From an uncultured Clostridia bacterium (GTDB lineage Bacteria; Bacillota; Clostridia; Oscillospirales; Oscillospiraceae), in contig CAKNZJ010000048.1 of the NCBI GenBank assembly GCA_932222125.1, positions 1 through 64,000 on the forward strand: a stretch of DNA of 64,000 bases, given 5' to 3'. Shown here in pieces: positions 34,255-43,024 of the stretch. The notes under the pieces were generated by a model. That model was not told the DNA's origin. It searched no databases and saw only the letters and a program-made list of their open reading frames with translations. The translations under genes were made by a program, and so were the position numbers. The stretch's first letter is position 1, and each line of letters begins with the position of its first letter.

Positions 34255-34863
34255 TTAAACACCTTGGGCCAATTCTTCCAGTTTGGAGCGAAGCAAAATG
34301 GTGATGGACCGGTAGCCCAGTGAGATGAGCTCTTGTCTGGACAGATGTTCCAAGGTCCGGCTGACGGTGACACGGGAAAGTCCTACGGCCTGACCTACAG
34401 ATTCATGGGTACAGGAGATGGCAACGCCATCCTCTATAGGCTGCGACAACAGAAAGCGGGCCACCCGCTGGAGGGCGGGCAGCGAGGCGTAGTTCACATG
34501 ATTTGACAACAGGCGTACCGTCTTGGCCAGATATTGCAGCATGGGCAGGGCCAACTCAGGATGGCGTTGAAACATGCTGTCAAGCTGTGGGCGGTCCACC
34601 GATAGGACGAGACAATCCTCCAGGGCCATGGCGGAGGTGACTCTGGAACAACCATCAAAGAAGGACGCCTCGCCCATCAAATCGCCGGCGCGGTGGACGG
34701 TGAGCACCCGTTCTTCACCCGATTGGGTGCTGATAAAGCTGCGTACTGCACCAGAGATCAAATAATAGAAGCAGTCCGGGGCTGTTCCTTGCAGATAGAT
34801 CAGCTGTCCCGCCAAGTACTTGCGCGGGGTGCGGCCTTCGGCTAAAAGAGCCCAATTTGTCAT
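34255..34863 (-). CDS. Crp/Fnr-family transcriptional regulator
   Basis: 202 residues. The N-terminal cyclic-nucleotide-binding fold (about 15-115) shows the jelly-roll pattern (AGQLIYLQGTAPDCFYYLISG, GDLMGEASFFDG), but the Arg-Ser pair that contacts cAMP phosphate is not evident. The C-terminal Crp-type HTH is CTHESVGQAVGLSRVTVSRTLEHL. There is no Cys cluster for an Fnr iron-sulphur centre. It is divergent from leuC with 103 bases between, so control of leuCDB is possible but unproven. Confidence 0.88.
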   Translation of the reverse strand: MTNWALLAEGRTPRKYLAGQLIYLQGTAPDCFYYLISGAVRSFISTQSGEERVLTVHRAGDLMGEASFFDGCSRVTSAMALEDCLVLSVDRPQLDSMFQRHPELALPMLQYLAKTVRLLSNHVNYASLPALQRVARFLLSQPIEDGVAISCTHESVGQAVGLSRVTVSRTLEHLSRQELISLGYRSITILLRSKLEELAQGV

Positions 34864-34966
34864 GAGAAATACCTCCCTTCCGATTTACTGTATCATAGTT
34901 TACATTCTTTTTACAAGGATTCTGCCATATTTAAAAATATAAAAATGAAATAAGGAGGACCTTATC

Positions 34967-36226
34967 ATGGGTATGACTATGACCCAGAAAATACTGGCCC
35001 GCTCTGCGGGGCTGGAGTGGGTGGAGGCCGGACAGCTTATTGAGAGCCGTCTGGACCTAGTGCTGGGCAATGACATCACCACACCGGTTGCCATCACGGA
35101 ATTTCATAAAGCGGAGCTATCCTCTGTGTTTGACCGGGAGAAGATTGCCATTGTATTGGACCACTCCACCCCGTGCAAGGACATCAAATCCGCACAGCTT
35201 TGCGCCGCCTGCCGGGACTTTGCCAAGGAGCATGCCATTACCCATTTCTACGATGTGGGGGACATGGGGATTGAGCATGCCCTGATTCCTGAGAAGGGAC
35301 TGGCCGCCCCAGGTGAGGTTATTATCGGAGCCGATTCCCACACCTGTACATACGGCGCGCTGGGCGCCTTTTCCTCTGGGGTGGGTTCAACTGATATGGC
35401 TGCTGGTATGGCCACGGGGTTGGCCTGGTTTCGGGTGCCGCAGGCAATCAAAGTAAACCTGGTGGGACGACTTAACCCATATGTGAGCGGCAAGGACGTG
35501 GTGCTCTATCTCATTGGACTGATTGGCGTGGATGGGGCGCTGTATCAGTCTTTGGAGTTCACAGGGGATGGGGTGGAGTCCCTGGATATGGACGACAGAT
35601 TCACCATCTGCAATATGGCCATCGAGGCAGGAGCCAAGAACGGTATTTTCCCGGTGGATCAAAAGACGGTGGACTATCTCAGGGGGAGAGTGTCCCGGCC
35701 ATATCAGACCTTTGAGGCAGATCCCGACGCAGTATATGCCAAAGAGCTCACCATCGACCTATCCGCCCTGCGGCCAACGGTGGCTCTTCCCCATTTGCCA
35801 TCCAACACCAGGACGGTAGACCAGGTGGCCGGAAAGCCGATCCAACAGGTGGTCATTGGCTCTTGCACCAACGGACGGCTGAAGGATTTGCGAGAGGCCG
35901 CCTCCATCCTCCGGGGCAGGCGGGTGGCCGACGGTGTGCGCTGCATTGTCATCCCAGCCACTCAGCAGATTTACCTGGACGCCATGGCGGAGGGACTTGT
36001 GGCTGACTTTATTCAGGCAGGCGCCGCAGTATCCACTCCCACTTGCGGGCCATGTCTGGGCGGACATATGGGAGTTTTAAGCGACAATGAGTGGGCCATT
36101 ACCACTACAAACCGAAACTTTGTGGGGCGGATGGGGCCCACCAGTTCCATGATTATTTTGGCAAGCCCTGCTGTGGCAGCGGCCTCGGCGGTCACCGGTG
36201 TGGTCACCGATCCCGCCACAATCTGA
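34967..36226 (+). CDS. leuC: 3-isopropylmalate dehydratase large subunit
   Basis: 419 residues, the shorter LeuC/HacA type. With LeuD it isomerises 2- to 3-isopropylmalate in leucine synthesis. The [4Fe-4S] cysteines lie in GADSHTCTYGALG-preceding context and in GSCTNGR and CGPCLGGHMG. Other aconitase-family motifs are LDHSTPCKD and NRNFVGRMG. ATG 34967 has SD AAGGAGG. leuD follows after 14 bases. Confidence 0.95.
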   Translation: MGMTMTQKILARSAGLEWVEAGQLIESRLDLVLGNDITTPVAITEFHKAELSSVFDREKIAIVLDHSTPCKDIKSAQLCAACRDFAKEHAITHFYDVGDMGIEHALIPEKGLAAPGEVIIGADSHTCTYGALGAFSSGVGSTDMAAGMATGLAWFRVPQAIKVNLVGRLNPYVSGKDVVLYLIGLIGVDGALYQSLEFTGDGVESLDMDDRFTICNMAIEAGAKNGIFPVDQKTVDYLRGRVSRPYQTFEADPDAVYAKELTIDLSALRPTVALPHLPSNTRTVDQVAGKPIQQVVIGSCTNGRLKDLREAASILRGRRVADGVRCIVIPATQQIYLDAMAEGLVADFIQAGAAVSTPTCGPCLGGHMGVLSDNEWAITTTNRNFVGRMGPTSSMIILASPAVAAASAVTGVVTDPATI

Positions 36227-36240
36227 GGAGGTATCAAGCG

Positions 36241-36726
36241 ATGAAAGTGTATCAATATGGCGACAATGTGGATACCGATGTGATTATCCCGGCCCGTTAC
36301 CTAAATGCTCCGGATGAAAAGTCCCTGGCCGCTCACTGTATGGAGGATATAGACGAAGATTTTGCCTCTACGGTGGAGGAAGGGGATATGGTGATCGGGG
36401 GCAGCAATTTTGGCTGCGGTTCTTCCCGGGAGCATGCCCCATTGGCCATCAAGGCCTGTGGGGTGAGGTGTGTGATTGCCAAAAGTTTTGCCCGTATTTT
36501 TTACCGCAATGCCATCAACATCGGCTTCCCAATTTTGGAGTGCCCGGAGGCGGTGGATGGTATTTCCGCTGGGGATCAGGTACGCGTTGATTTTGCCACT
36601 GGAACGATTATCAATGACACCACAGGAGAACAGTTTCAGGCGGCGCCCTTCCCTGAGTTTGTCAATGGGATCATTGAGCACGGTGGGCTATTGAAATCAC
36701 TGAAGGCCAGGGGTGTTGCAAAATGA
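36241..36726 (+). CDS. leuD: 3-isopropylmalate dehydratase small subunit
   Basis: 161 residues. The swivel domain of the dehydratase, with DNVDTDVIIPARYL at the start, then the signature GSNFGCGSSREHAPLAI and VIAKSFARIFYRNAINIG. ATG 36241 has GAGGAGG; the open frame extends upstream into leuC but that part is antiparallel noise. It overlaps leuB by four bases (ATGA). Confidence 0.96.
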   Translation: MKVYQYGDNVDTDVIIPARYLNAPDEKSLAAHCMEDIDEDFASTVEEGDMVIGGSNFGCGSSREHAPLAIKACGVRCVIAKSFARIFYRNAINIGFPILECPEAVDGISAGDQVRVDFATGTIINDTTGEQFQAAPFPEFVNGIIEHGGLLKSLKARGVAK

Positions 36727-37799
36727 ATTATAGGATCGCTTTAATCCGGGGAGACGGCATCGGCCCAGAGATTGTCAACGAGACAGTGAAGGTCATTGAC
36801 AAGGTTGGTGAAAAATTTGGCCACACCTTTGAGTATATAGATGTGCTGTTGGGCGGCTGTGCCACCGATACAGTGGGCAAAAGCTACCCCGACGGCACGG
36901 CGGAGCTGTGTAAGTCTTGCCACGCGGTGCTGCTGGGGGCAGTGGGCGGCCCAAAGTGGGGAAGTAATAAGCCTGCGGAGCAAAGGCCAGAGACCGCTCT
37001 GTTAGCCATCCGCAAAGATCTGGAGTTATATGCCAATCTGCGTCCTGCCGCCCTGCGCCCGGCTCTTGCGGCGGCCTGCCCCTTAAAGAAGGAGACTGCA
37101 GAGGGGGGCATTGACTTACTGATGGTGCGTGAGCTCACTGGGGGCATCTACTTTGGCAAGCGGGAAAAGTACCAGACGGAAGAGCGTGGGCTAGAGGCCA
37201 CTGACTTGATGGCTTATTCGGAGATGGAGATTGAGCGCATCGGCCGCAAAGCCTTTGAGATGGCCAGGCTGCGCCGTAAAAAGGTGTCCAGTGTGGACAA
37301 AGCTAATGTATTGGAGACCAGCCGACTCTGGCGGTCGGTTATGCACCGGCTGGCTAAGGAGTATCCCGACGTGGATTATGAGGACGTACTGGTGGATAAC
37401 TGCGCCATGCAGCTTGTGCGTGACCCAGGACAGTTTGATGTTGTGGTCACGGAGAATATGTTTGGTGATATCCTATCTGATGAGGCATCTATGATTACCG
37501 GCTCCATTGGGTTGCTGCCATCTGCCTCCATGGGGGACGGGGCTCCGGCACTGTATGAGCCCATCCATGGTTCAGCCCCAGACATTGCGGGCCAGGACAG
37601 GGCCAACCCCATTGCCACCATTCTGTCCGCGGCTATGATGTTCCGGTATTCATTCCAGCTGCCCGCGGAGGCGGACGTGATTGAAGCGGCGGTGGACAAA
37701 GCGCTGGCCGACGGCTGGCGCACCGCTGACATCGCTAAGGCAGGGGAGCGAGTGATTGGGACCAGACAGATGGGGCAGATTATCCAGGAAAATATTTGA
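36723..37799 (+). CDS. leuB: 3-isopropylmalate dehydrogenase
   Basis: 358 residues. LeuB oxidises and decarboxylates 3-isopropylmalate with NAD+. Motifs: IRGDGIGPEIVNETV, LGAVGGPKWG, RELTGGIYFG, VDKANVLETSRLWR, and the metal/NAD-binding NMFGDILSDEASMITGSIGL and PIHGSAPDIAGQDRANPIAT. It ends the leuCDB operon, followed by a terminator. leuA is not in the window. Confidence 0.97.
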   Translation: MNYRIALIRGDGIGPEIVNETVKVIDKVGEKFGHTFEYIDVLLGGCATDTVGKSYPDGTAELCKSCHAVLLGAVGGPKWGSNKPAEQRPETALLAIRKDLELYANLRPAALRPALAAACPLKKETAEGGIDLLMVRELTGGIYFGKREKYQTEERGLEATDLMAYSEMEIERIGRKAFEMARLRRKKVSSVDKANVLETSRLWRSVMHRLAKEYPDVDYEDVLVDNCAMQLVRDPGQFDVVVTENMFGDILSDEASMITGSIGLLPSASMGDGAPALYEPIHGSAPDIAGQDRANPIATILSAAMMFRYSFQLPAEADVIEAAVDKALADGWRTADIAKAGERVIGTRQMGQIIQENI

Positions 37800-37802
37800 G
37801 CA

Positions 37803-37837
37803 AAAGTCCCCCACCGCTCAGTGCGGCGGGGGACTTT
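37803..37837 (+). terminator. Intrinsic terminator after leuB
   Basis: 15-position stem (37803-37817 with 37823-37837) with one A-C mismatch, loop of five, ending in TTT. Confidence 0.85.
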
Positions 37838-38029
37838 CAGTCCTTCTTTTATTGCCAATGGCCTTCTGTTATAAATGGCCCGTTGATATTCCTGTTAATG
37901 AGAGGTGTGTATTTGAAGGGATGTCTGTATGCGTTGCCATGCACCTCCCTTTTCAGGATTGCACTTTAGCATACTGCAAGGCAATATTTAATGAAGGCAT
38001 CCTTTAAAAATGGCCTTTTGACAAATTCC

Positions 38030-38058
38030 GTGACAAGTGGGAGCAATTGAGATATAAT
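38030..38058 (+). promoter_or_regulatory. Promoter upstream of the CoaX homologue
   Basis: GTGACA (38030-38035), 17-bp spacer, TATAAT (38053-38058). The upstream 37838-38029 shows nothing recognisable. Confidence 0.65.
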
Positions 38059-38064
38059 CTACAG

Positions 38065-38259
38065 GAAAGTAACTGGCAAGATCAGCGGATTGAAATAGGC
38101 GGGATCAGGCACAATGAAGTGGATGGGCGTTATCACGATAGGGAAACAGGTATATCTTGTGCCCCTTTGCCTGACCGAAATCATAGACTGAAACGGCTGG
38201 ATCAGGGGAGCGCTTAAGGCGGAGAGCATCACAACAAGATAAGAAAGGGGAGAGGGGCC
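38065..38259 (+). promoter_or_regulatory. Long 5' leader of the CoaX homologue, possible structured RNA
   Basis: About 195 bases separate the promoter from the ATG, with no small ORF that stands out. TCAGGCA (38105-38111) can pair with TGCCTGA (38168-38174) to close a larger domain. It matches no riboswitch consensus I know, so this is only a candidate. Confidence 0.3.
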
Positions 38260-39045
38260 ATGGTTTTGGCCATTGATGTGGGCAACATTAGCACAACAAT
38301 TGCGCTGTTTACTGAAAAGGGAGCGCTATTCTTTCGGGCTCTGCTAGATACTGACCAGAAGATGACGGATGACCGCTGCGCCATTGACCTGCTTGGGATA
38401 TTCCAGCTCTATCAGGCAGAGATGCACTTGGTGAAGGGGGCAATTTTGTCCAGTGTGGTCCCGCCTATTACCAGGATCTATGTCGATACATTAACTCGTC
38501 TCATTGGAAAAAAACCGCTGGTGGTGGGCCCCGGGCTCAAAACCGGACTGAATATTAAGTCAGAAGGACATAATCAACTTGGCAGTGATATCGTGGCCTC
38601 CTGTGTGGCGGTCTCAGCTCTCTACAAAACTCCGGCTATTGCCATCAATTCCCGCACCGCCGTAACCTTTTCTTATTTGAGTGACACGGCATTGGAGGGA
38701 TGCGCTATTATGCCCGGCGTAGTTATTGCCTTGGAAGCGCTGTCTCGCAATGGCGCACAGCTGCCTCAGATTTCCATGGAGTCAGTGGATACTCCGCTGG
38801 GCCGAAACACTGTGGATTCTATGCGTGCGGGATTACTCTATGGATACAGCGGCGCTTTTGACCGAATTATCGAGCAGTTAGAACAGGCGGCAGGCACTCC
38901 CGCTGCCACTGTGGTGGCCACAGGAAGCTATGCACCGGAGCTGTACAGTCATTGCAGGCGAGAGATCAAATACGACCGAGATTTGCTAGTTAAGGGACTA
39001 TACCTACTTTATCTGAAAAATACAGAGCACTTCCGCAAAGGATGA
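38260..39045 (+). CDS. Divergent type III pantothenate kinase (CoaX/Baf) homologue
   Basis: 261 residues, aligning along the full CoaX length. Conserved parts include AIDVGN at the N-terminus, ILSSVVPP, and KPLVVGPGLKTGLNIK. Three catalytic signatures differ: DVGNTN is DVGNIS, GADR is GSDI, and the DFGTATT motif is NSRTAVT, losing its Asp. Active CoaX phosphorylates pantothenate, the first CoA step. The changes suggest a paralogue with weak, altered or regulatory function. It lies alone behind a long leader. Confidence 0.8.
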   Translation: MVLAIDVGNISTTIALFTEKGALFFRALLDTDQKMTDDRCAIDLLGIFQLYQAEMHLVKGAILSSVVPPITRIYVDTLTRLIGKKPLVVGPGLKTGLNIKSEGHNQLGSDIVASCVAVSALYKTPAIAINSRTAVTFSYLSDTALEGCAIMPGVVIALEALSRNGAQLPQISMESVDTPLGRNTVDSMRAGLLYGYSGAFDRIIEQLEQAAGTPAATVVATGSYAPELYSHCRREIKYDRDLLVKGLYLLYLKNTEHFRKG

Positions 39046-39161
39046 CCATTCCAGCTATGTGTTTCTCCATGCAGGCATGGAACGGCAGGAGCACATGCAG
39101 GTAATTTTGCAAGTCAATCGATAAGAAGCTGCAAATTTTTTGAAATATGGACAGAAACCTC

Positions 39162-39190
39162 TTGCAATTTTGCAAGGCCAGGACTATAAT
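39162..39190 (+). promoter_or_regulatory. Promoter of the aminotransferase
   Basis: TTGCAA (39162-39167), 17-bp spacer, TATAAT (39185-39190). The 13-mer AAACCTCTTGCAA (39155-39167) recurs in the promoter at 40429-40441. Confidence 0.8.
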
Positions 39191-39222
39191 ATGCACGAAT
39201 ATCATGACTTGGAGGAATCGTT

Positions 39223-40413
39223 GTGAAGAAGCTATCTGAAATTGCGTCTGAGGTGCAGGCGTCCAGTACAATGGCCATTGATGCGCTGGCCAAACAGATG
39301 AAGGCAGACGGCATTGACGTGATTGGTTTTGGTGCGGGTGAGCCTGATTTTAATACCCCGGATCACATCAAGGAAGCGGCCAATAAGGCCATCGCAGATA
39401 ATTTTACCCGTTATACGCCCGCCTCTGGCACAGTGGCTTTGAAGCAGGCTATCTGTGACCGGATGAAGCTGGACTGCGGCTTGGACTATGCTCCTAGCCA
39501 GGTGGTGGTGTCCAGCGGTGCGAAGCACTGTGTGTATATTACGCTGCGAGCACTGGTGGACCCGGGAGATGAGGTGATTTTGCCCGCACCATTCTGGGTC
39601 AGCTACTTGGAGCTGATCAAGATGGTAGGAGGAAGTCCGGTGATCGTCACAGCGGGAGAGGATGCCGGATTCAAGATGACCGCGCAGCAGTTGTCAGCGG
39701 CCATTACTCCCAAAACTAAGGCCATCATTCTCAACAACCCCTCCAATCCAACCGGTATGGTATACAGTAAAGAGGAGCTAGAGGGCATTGCTCGGGTGTG
39801 TGTGGACAATGATATCTATATCATCTCTGATGAAATCTATTATAGTCTGCTCTATGATGGGACTCACTTTACCTCAATGGCCAGCCTTGGGGAGGAGGTA
39901 AAGGAGCGTACCATCCTCATCAACGGCGTATCCAAGGCCTATGCTATGACTGGTTGGCGTATTGGCTATGCCATCTCAAATCCAAAGGTTGCTAAGGTTA
40001 TGAGCAATTTTCTCAGCCACTCCACGGGCTCTCCAAGCTCTATCTCTCAAGCCGCATCCTTGGCGGCGCTGGTGGGCCCTCAGGAGAGTGTAGAGACGAT
40101 GCGTCAAGCCTTTGAGGAGCGCCGCAATTATATTGTGGATCGAATCAACCACATTGATGGAGTAAGCTGCATCAAGCCGGAGGGCGCCTTCTATATGATG
40201 ATGAACATTGAGCGGCTTCTGGGCAGAACCATTCACGGTGAGTTGATTCAATCTTCCGATGACTTCTCCACTGCCTTTTTGAAGCACGGCCTGGTTGCAA
40301 CCGTCCCGGGCAGCGGCTTTGGGGCGCCTCATTTTGTGCGCTGGTCCTATGCCACCTCTATGGACAACATTGAAAAGGGACTGGATCGTTTGGAGACATT
40401 TTTGCAAGGATAA
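39223..40413 (+). CDS. PLP-dependent aminotransferase (aspartate aminotransferase type)
   Basis: 396 residues, class I/II fold. GAGEPDFNTPDHIKEAA near 38 and NNPSNPTGMVYSKEEL near 170 are class I signatures. SDEIYYSLLYDG precedes the PLP-binding Lys in NGVSKAYAMTGWRIGY (near 235). The C-terminal Arg for the substrate carboxylate is in FVRWSYA. The likely reaction is Asp/2-oxoglutarate transamination, but related enzymes use other amino acids. GTG start with SD GGAGGA. Confidence 0.92.
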   Translation: MKKLSEIASEVQASSTMAIDALAKQMKADGIDVIGFGAGEPDFNTPDHIKEAANKAIADNFTRYTPASGTVALKQAICDRMKLDCGLDYAPSQVVVSSGAKHCVYITLRALVDPGDEVILPAPFWVSYLELIKMVGGSPVIVTAGEDAGFKMTAQQLSAAITPKTKAIILNNPSNPTGMVYSKEELEGIARVCVDNDIYIISDEIYYSLLYDGTHFTSMASLGEEVKERTILINGVSKAYAMTGWRIGYAISNPKVAKVMSNFLSHSTGSPSSISQAASLAALVGPQESVETMRQAFEERRNYIVDRINHIDGVSCIKPEGAFYMMMNIERLLGRTIHGELIQSSDDFSTAFLKHGLVATVPGSGFGAPHFVRWSYATSMDNIEKGLDRLETFLQG

Positions 40414-40435
40414 TCATAAAATTTCGGAAAACCTC

Positions 40436-40464
40436 TTGCAAATGACAGCCATTTTGGATATACT
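40436..40464 (+). promoter_or_regulatory. Promoter of the DUF1858 gene
   Basis: TTGCAA (40436-40441), 17-bp spacer, TATACT (40459-40464), 40 bases before the ATG. Confidence 0.75.
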
Positions 40465-40503
40465 ATAACATGCTCGACAAAAACTGCAAGGAGGCTGTCA
40501 ACA

Positions 40504-40701
40504 ATGCCTAAAATCACAAAAGATACTGTGATCGGTGATATTTTGGATATTGCGCCTGATACCGCGCCTATCTTCATGTCCATTGGGATGCATTGCCTAG
40601 GATGTCCCGCTTCTCGAGGTGAGACGGTAGAGCAGGCCTGCATGGTCCATGGCGTTGATGTGGAGGATCTGCTGGAAAAGCTCAATGCCACAGTCGCTTA
40701 A
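40504..40701 (+). CDS. DUF1858 domain protein
   Basis: 65 residues, one whole DUF1858 domain (KITKDTVIGDILDIAPDTAP at the start). The paired cysteines are in MHCLGCPASRGETVEQA, the motif found in proteins linked to hybrid-cluster proteins. It may bind metal or form a redox disulfide; the partner is unknown. SD AAGGAGG. It has its own promoter and terminator, so is a single-gene unit. SigA promoter sequences resemble those of the neighbouring aminotransferase. Confidence 0.9.
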   Translation: MPKITKDTVIGDILDIAPDTAPIFMSIGMHCLGCPASRGETVEQACMVHGVDVEDLLEKLNATVA

Positions 40702-40716
40702 ATTGTGATTGATAAG

Positions 40717-40741
40717 AAAAGAGCGGAATATCCGCTCTTTT
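40717..40741 (+). terminator. Intrinsic terminator after the DUF1858 gene
   Basis: 11-bp stem (40717-40727 with 40731-40741), 3-base loop, ending in four T. Confidence 0.9.
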
Positions 40742-40771
40742 CCTTTATCCTCTGACGGAAGGAGAGAGGAG

Positions 40772-41452
40772 ATGGAACTGACAAGCAGGCTCAGGACCAT
40801 TGCCGATCAGGTGCCGGTCAATGCCCGCTTTGCGGACATCGGTACCGACCACGGATACCTGCCCGTCTCCCTGCTATTGAAGGGCCGCATCCGCCAAGCC
40901 ATTGCCACTGATCTCCGGGCGGGACCTTTAGAGCGGGCGCGGGAGACAGCAAAAAAATTTGGGGTAACAGCTCAGGTCTCATTCCGCCTATGCAATGGGT
41001 TGATGGGGGTGTGTCCAGATGAGGTTAACGTTATCTCAATGGCGGGAATGGGAGGGGAGACCATTGCCGCCATTTTGGAAGAGGCTCCTTGGACCAGGCA
41101 AGGTGCGTTGCTACTGCTGCAGCCGATGACCTCGTGCTATGAGTTGAGAAAGTGGCTGCAAGAGAGCGGATATACCATTGAGAAAGAGCGGATTGCTTAT
41201 GAGGGAAAAAGACTTTACAGTATATGGATAGTCAAGGGGGGAGAGATGGCCCCCATGACTCAGGCGGAGCTTTGGGGCGGCTGTCAGAGCAATGATCCGC
41301 TCCGGGAAGCCTATTTGGCGCTGATGATAGAAAAGGTGAGCCGGACCCTGAGCGGACATAGAGCAGCCAAAGTGTCCGATGAGGCGGCCATCCAGGCGTT
41401 GGAGGCGGCTTTGATGGGATTGCAGCGGATGAGGGAGGAATTGAGATCATGA
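40772..41452 (+). CDS. trmK: tRNA (adenine(22)-N1)-methyltransferase TrmK
   Basis: 226 residues. TrmK methylates A22 in bacterial tRNAs using S-adenosylmethionine. The Rossmann methyltransferase domain shows LRTIADQVPVNARFADIGTDHGYLPV (in part) with the SAM-binding DIGTDHGYLP, then ATDLRAGPLERARET and ISMAGMGGETIA. A C-terminal helical region follows. ATG 40772 with SD AAGGAGAGAGGAG; the frame extends to 40709 through the preceding terminator, which is not used. It overlaps the next gene by four bases. Confidence 0.93.
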   Translation: MELTSRLRTIADQVPVNARFADIGTDHGYLPVSLLLKGRIRQAIATDLRAGPLERARETAKKFGVTAQVSFRLCNGLMGVCPDEVNVISMAGMGGETIAAILEEAPWTRQGALLLLQPMTSCYELRKWLQESGYTIEKERIAYEGKRLYSIWIVKGGEMAPMTQAELWGGCQSNDPLREAYLALMIEKVSRTLSGHRAAKVSDEAAIQALEAALMGLQRMREELRS

Positions 41453-42240
41453 TCACGGTGGGAGAAATATTTGCGTACCTGGAGGAAAAGGCCCCATTTC
41501 AGCTGCAATGTGACTGGGATAATTCTGGATTATTGGTGGGCAGGACAGATGCTGAGGTGAGCAAGGTTTTGGTGGCTTTGGATATCACGCAACCGGTGGT
41601 ACAGGAGGCTGTCATGCAGGGGGTACAGCTGATTGTGGCCCATCATCCGGTGATTTTTGGCCGCGCCAAGTCGGTGACGGACCAAACGGCCGCTGGTCGG
41701 GTGGTGCTGACTCTGGCGGAACATCATATTGCTGCTATCTGTGCCCATACCAATCTGGATGCAGTGGAGGGGGGCGTCAATGATGTGCTTGCTCTGAAGC
41801 TTGGGCTAACCGGCATTGGACAACTGCACCAGGATGGTCTGGACAACCGGGGCCGTCCGGTGGGCATTGGCCGGGTGGGCTATGTACCTGAGCAGTCGCT
41901 GTATGATTTTGCGTTGGCGGTAAAGGGTCTGCTAGGGGCAAATGGCCTCCGGCTGGTGGAGGGGAACCGCCCTGTCTATAAAGTGGCCGTTGGCGGCGGT
42001 GCCTGCGCTGGGATGATGGACAAGGTATTGGCCCAGGGTTGTGATACCTTTGTCACCGCAGACGTGAAATATCACGACTTTTTAGATGCCAAGGCGGAAG
42101 GGCTGAACCTAATCGACGCAGGACACTTTCCCACAGAGAACATGGTGTGTTCTGTGCTGAAAGACTGGCTGGTCCAGCGGTTTTCGCAGCTGACTGTCAA
42201 CCTCTCCACACAACATCAAGAGGTATTGTCTTACCTTTAA
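41449..42240 (+). CDS. Nif3-like dinuclear metal centre protein (YqfO type)
   Basis: 263 residues. The family folds as hexameric rings with a dinuclear metal site. The conserved His and acidic residues are in VAHHPVIFGRAKSV, CAHTNLDA and DVKYHDFLDAKAEGLNLIDAGH. N-terminal QCDWDNSGLLVG is typical. It is sometimes annotated GTP cyclohydrolase I type 2, but the activity is not settled. The standard neighbour is trmK, as here, with a TGATG-type overlap. Confidence 0.92.
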   Translation: MITVGEIFAYLEEKAPFQLQCDWDNSGLLVGRTDAEVSKVLVALDITQPVVQEAVMQGVQLIVAHHPVIFGRAKSVTDQTAAGRVVLTLAEHHIAAICAHTNLDAVEGGVNDVLALKLGLTGIGQLHQDGLDNRGRPVGIGRVGYVPEQSLYDFALAVKGLLGANGLRLVEGNRPVYKVAVGGGACAGMMDKVLAQGCDTFVTADVKYHDFLDAKAEGLNLIDAGHFPTENMVCSVLKDWLVQRFSQLTVNLSTQHQEVLSYL

Positions 42241-42295
42241 ATGGGCATGAATCACCCTACTTCCACATATGGTAAAGGGGAGAGGGGGACTTGCC

Positions 42296-43021
42296 GTGAA
42301 ACGTGATCTGTTTCTGTTATCGCTGTTTTTGTGCTTGTTTGGAGGAGCGGTGGTTTGGGGTGCTGGACAGGTGCTGCCAACAATGCCCGCCGTGTCTACT
42401 GTGGAGAAGGGGCAGTGGATCTTAGTTTTGGACGCTGGACATGGTGGAGAGGATGGTGGCGCCAGCACCGCTGGCGGGGAAAAGGAGAGCCAGATCAATT
42501 TGGCCATTGTGCGAAAAACAGAGTCGCTCATGGCTTTTTTGGGTGTGGAGACTTACCTGACCCGGGAAGAGGATATCTCTTTACATGACAGCGGGGTACA
42601 AACCATTCGGGAAAAGAAGGTATCCGACCTAAAAAACCGGGTCAAAATGATCAATTCCTTTCCAAATGCCATGCTCATGAGCATACATCAAAATCACTTT
42701 ACTGATTCCCGATATTCAGGAGCCCAGGTATTCTACACCAGCCGGGATATCAGCCGTCAGTGGGGAGAGTGTGCTCAAAGTGTCCTGCGGAATACGCTGG
42801 ATTTAGGCAATGACCGGGAGGCCAAGCCAATCCCGGACAACATCTATTTATTCAGCCACGTTAATTGCCCAGCCATTTTGGTGGAATGCGGTTTTCTCAG
42901 CAATGGGGAGGAGGCATCCCTGCTGTTGACAGACAGTCATCAGAGAAAGCTTGCCATGGCGTTGGCCGGGGCATATTTGCACGAGATTCAAATGATACCC
43001 ACTGTTTGGGAAGGGGAATAA
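42296..43021 (+). CDS. cwlD: N-acetylmuramoyl-L-alanine amidase (CwlD-like)
   Basis: 241 residues. A signal/anchor helix (LFLLSLFLCLFGGAVVWGAG) is followed by an Amidase_3 domain. Zinc ligands lie in LDAGHGGEDGGAS (His, near 50), the Glu of KESQINLAIV region, and SIHQNHFTDS (His), with the catalytic Glu in LVECGFLSNGEE. CwlD works with PdaA to make muramic delta-lactam in the spore cortex. GTG 42296 has GGGGAGAGGGGG upstream; the frame extends to ATG 42269, which lies on that SD. Function in sporulation is by family. Confidence 0.88.
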   Translation: MKRDLFLLSLFLCLFGGAVVWGAGQVLPTMPAVSTVEKGQWILVLDAGHGGEDGGASTAGGEKESQINLAIVRKTESLMAFLGVETYLTREEDISLHDSGVQTIREKKVSDLKNRVKMINSFPNAMLMSIHQNHFTDSRYSGAQVFYTSRDISRQWGECAQSVLRNTLDLGNDREAKPIPDNIYLFSHVNCPAILVECGFLSNGEEASLLLTDSHQRKLAMALAGAYLHEIQMIPTVWEGE

Positions 43022-43024
43022 TCT

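Noticed and set aside
37838..38029. TTGACA at 38018-38023 as the CoaX promoter -35
   Set aside because: The spacer to TATAAT would be 29 bases; GTGACA at 38030 gives 17.
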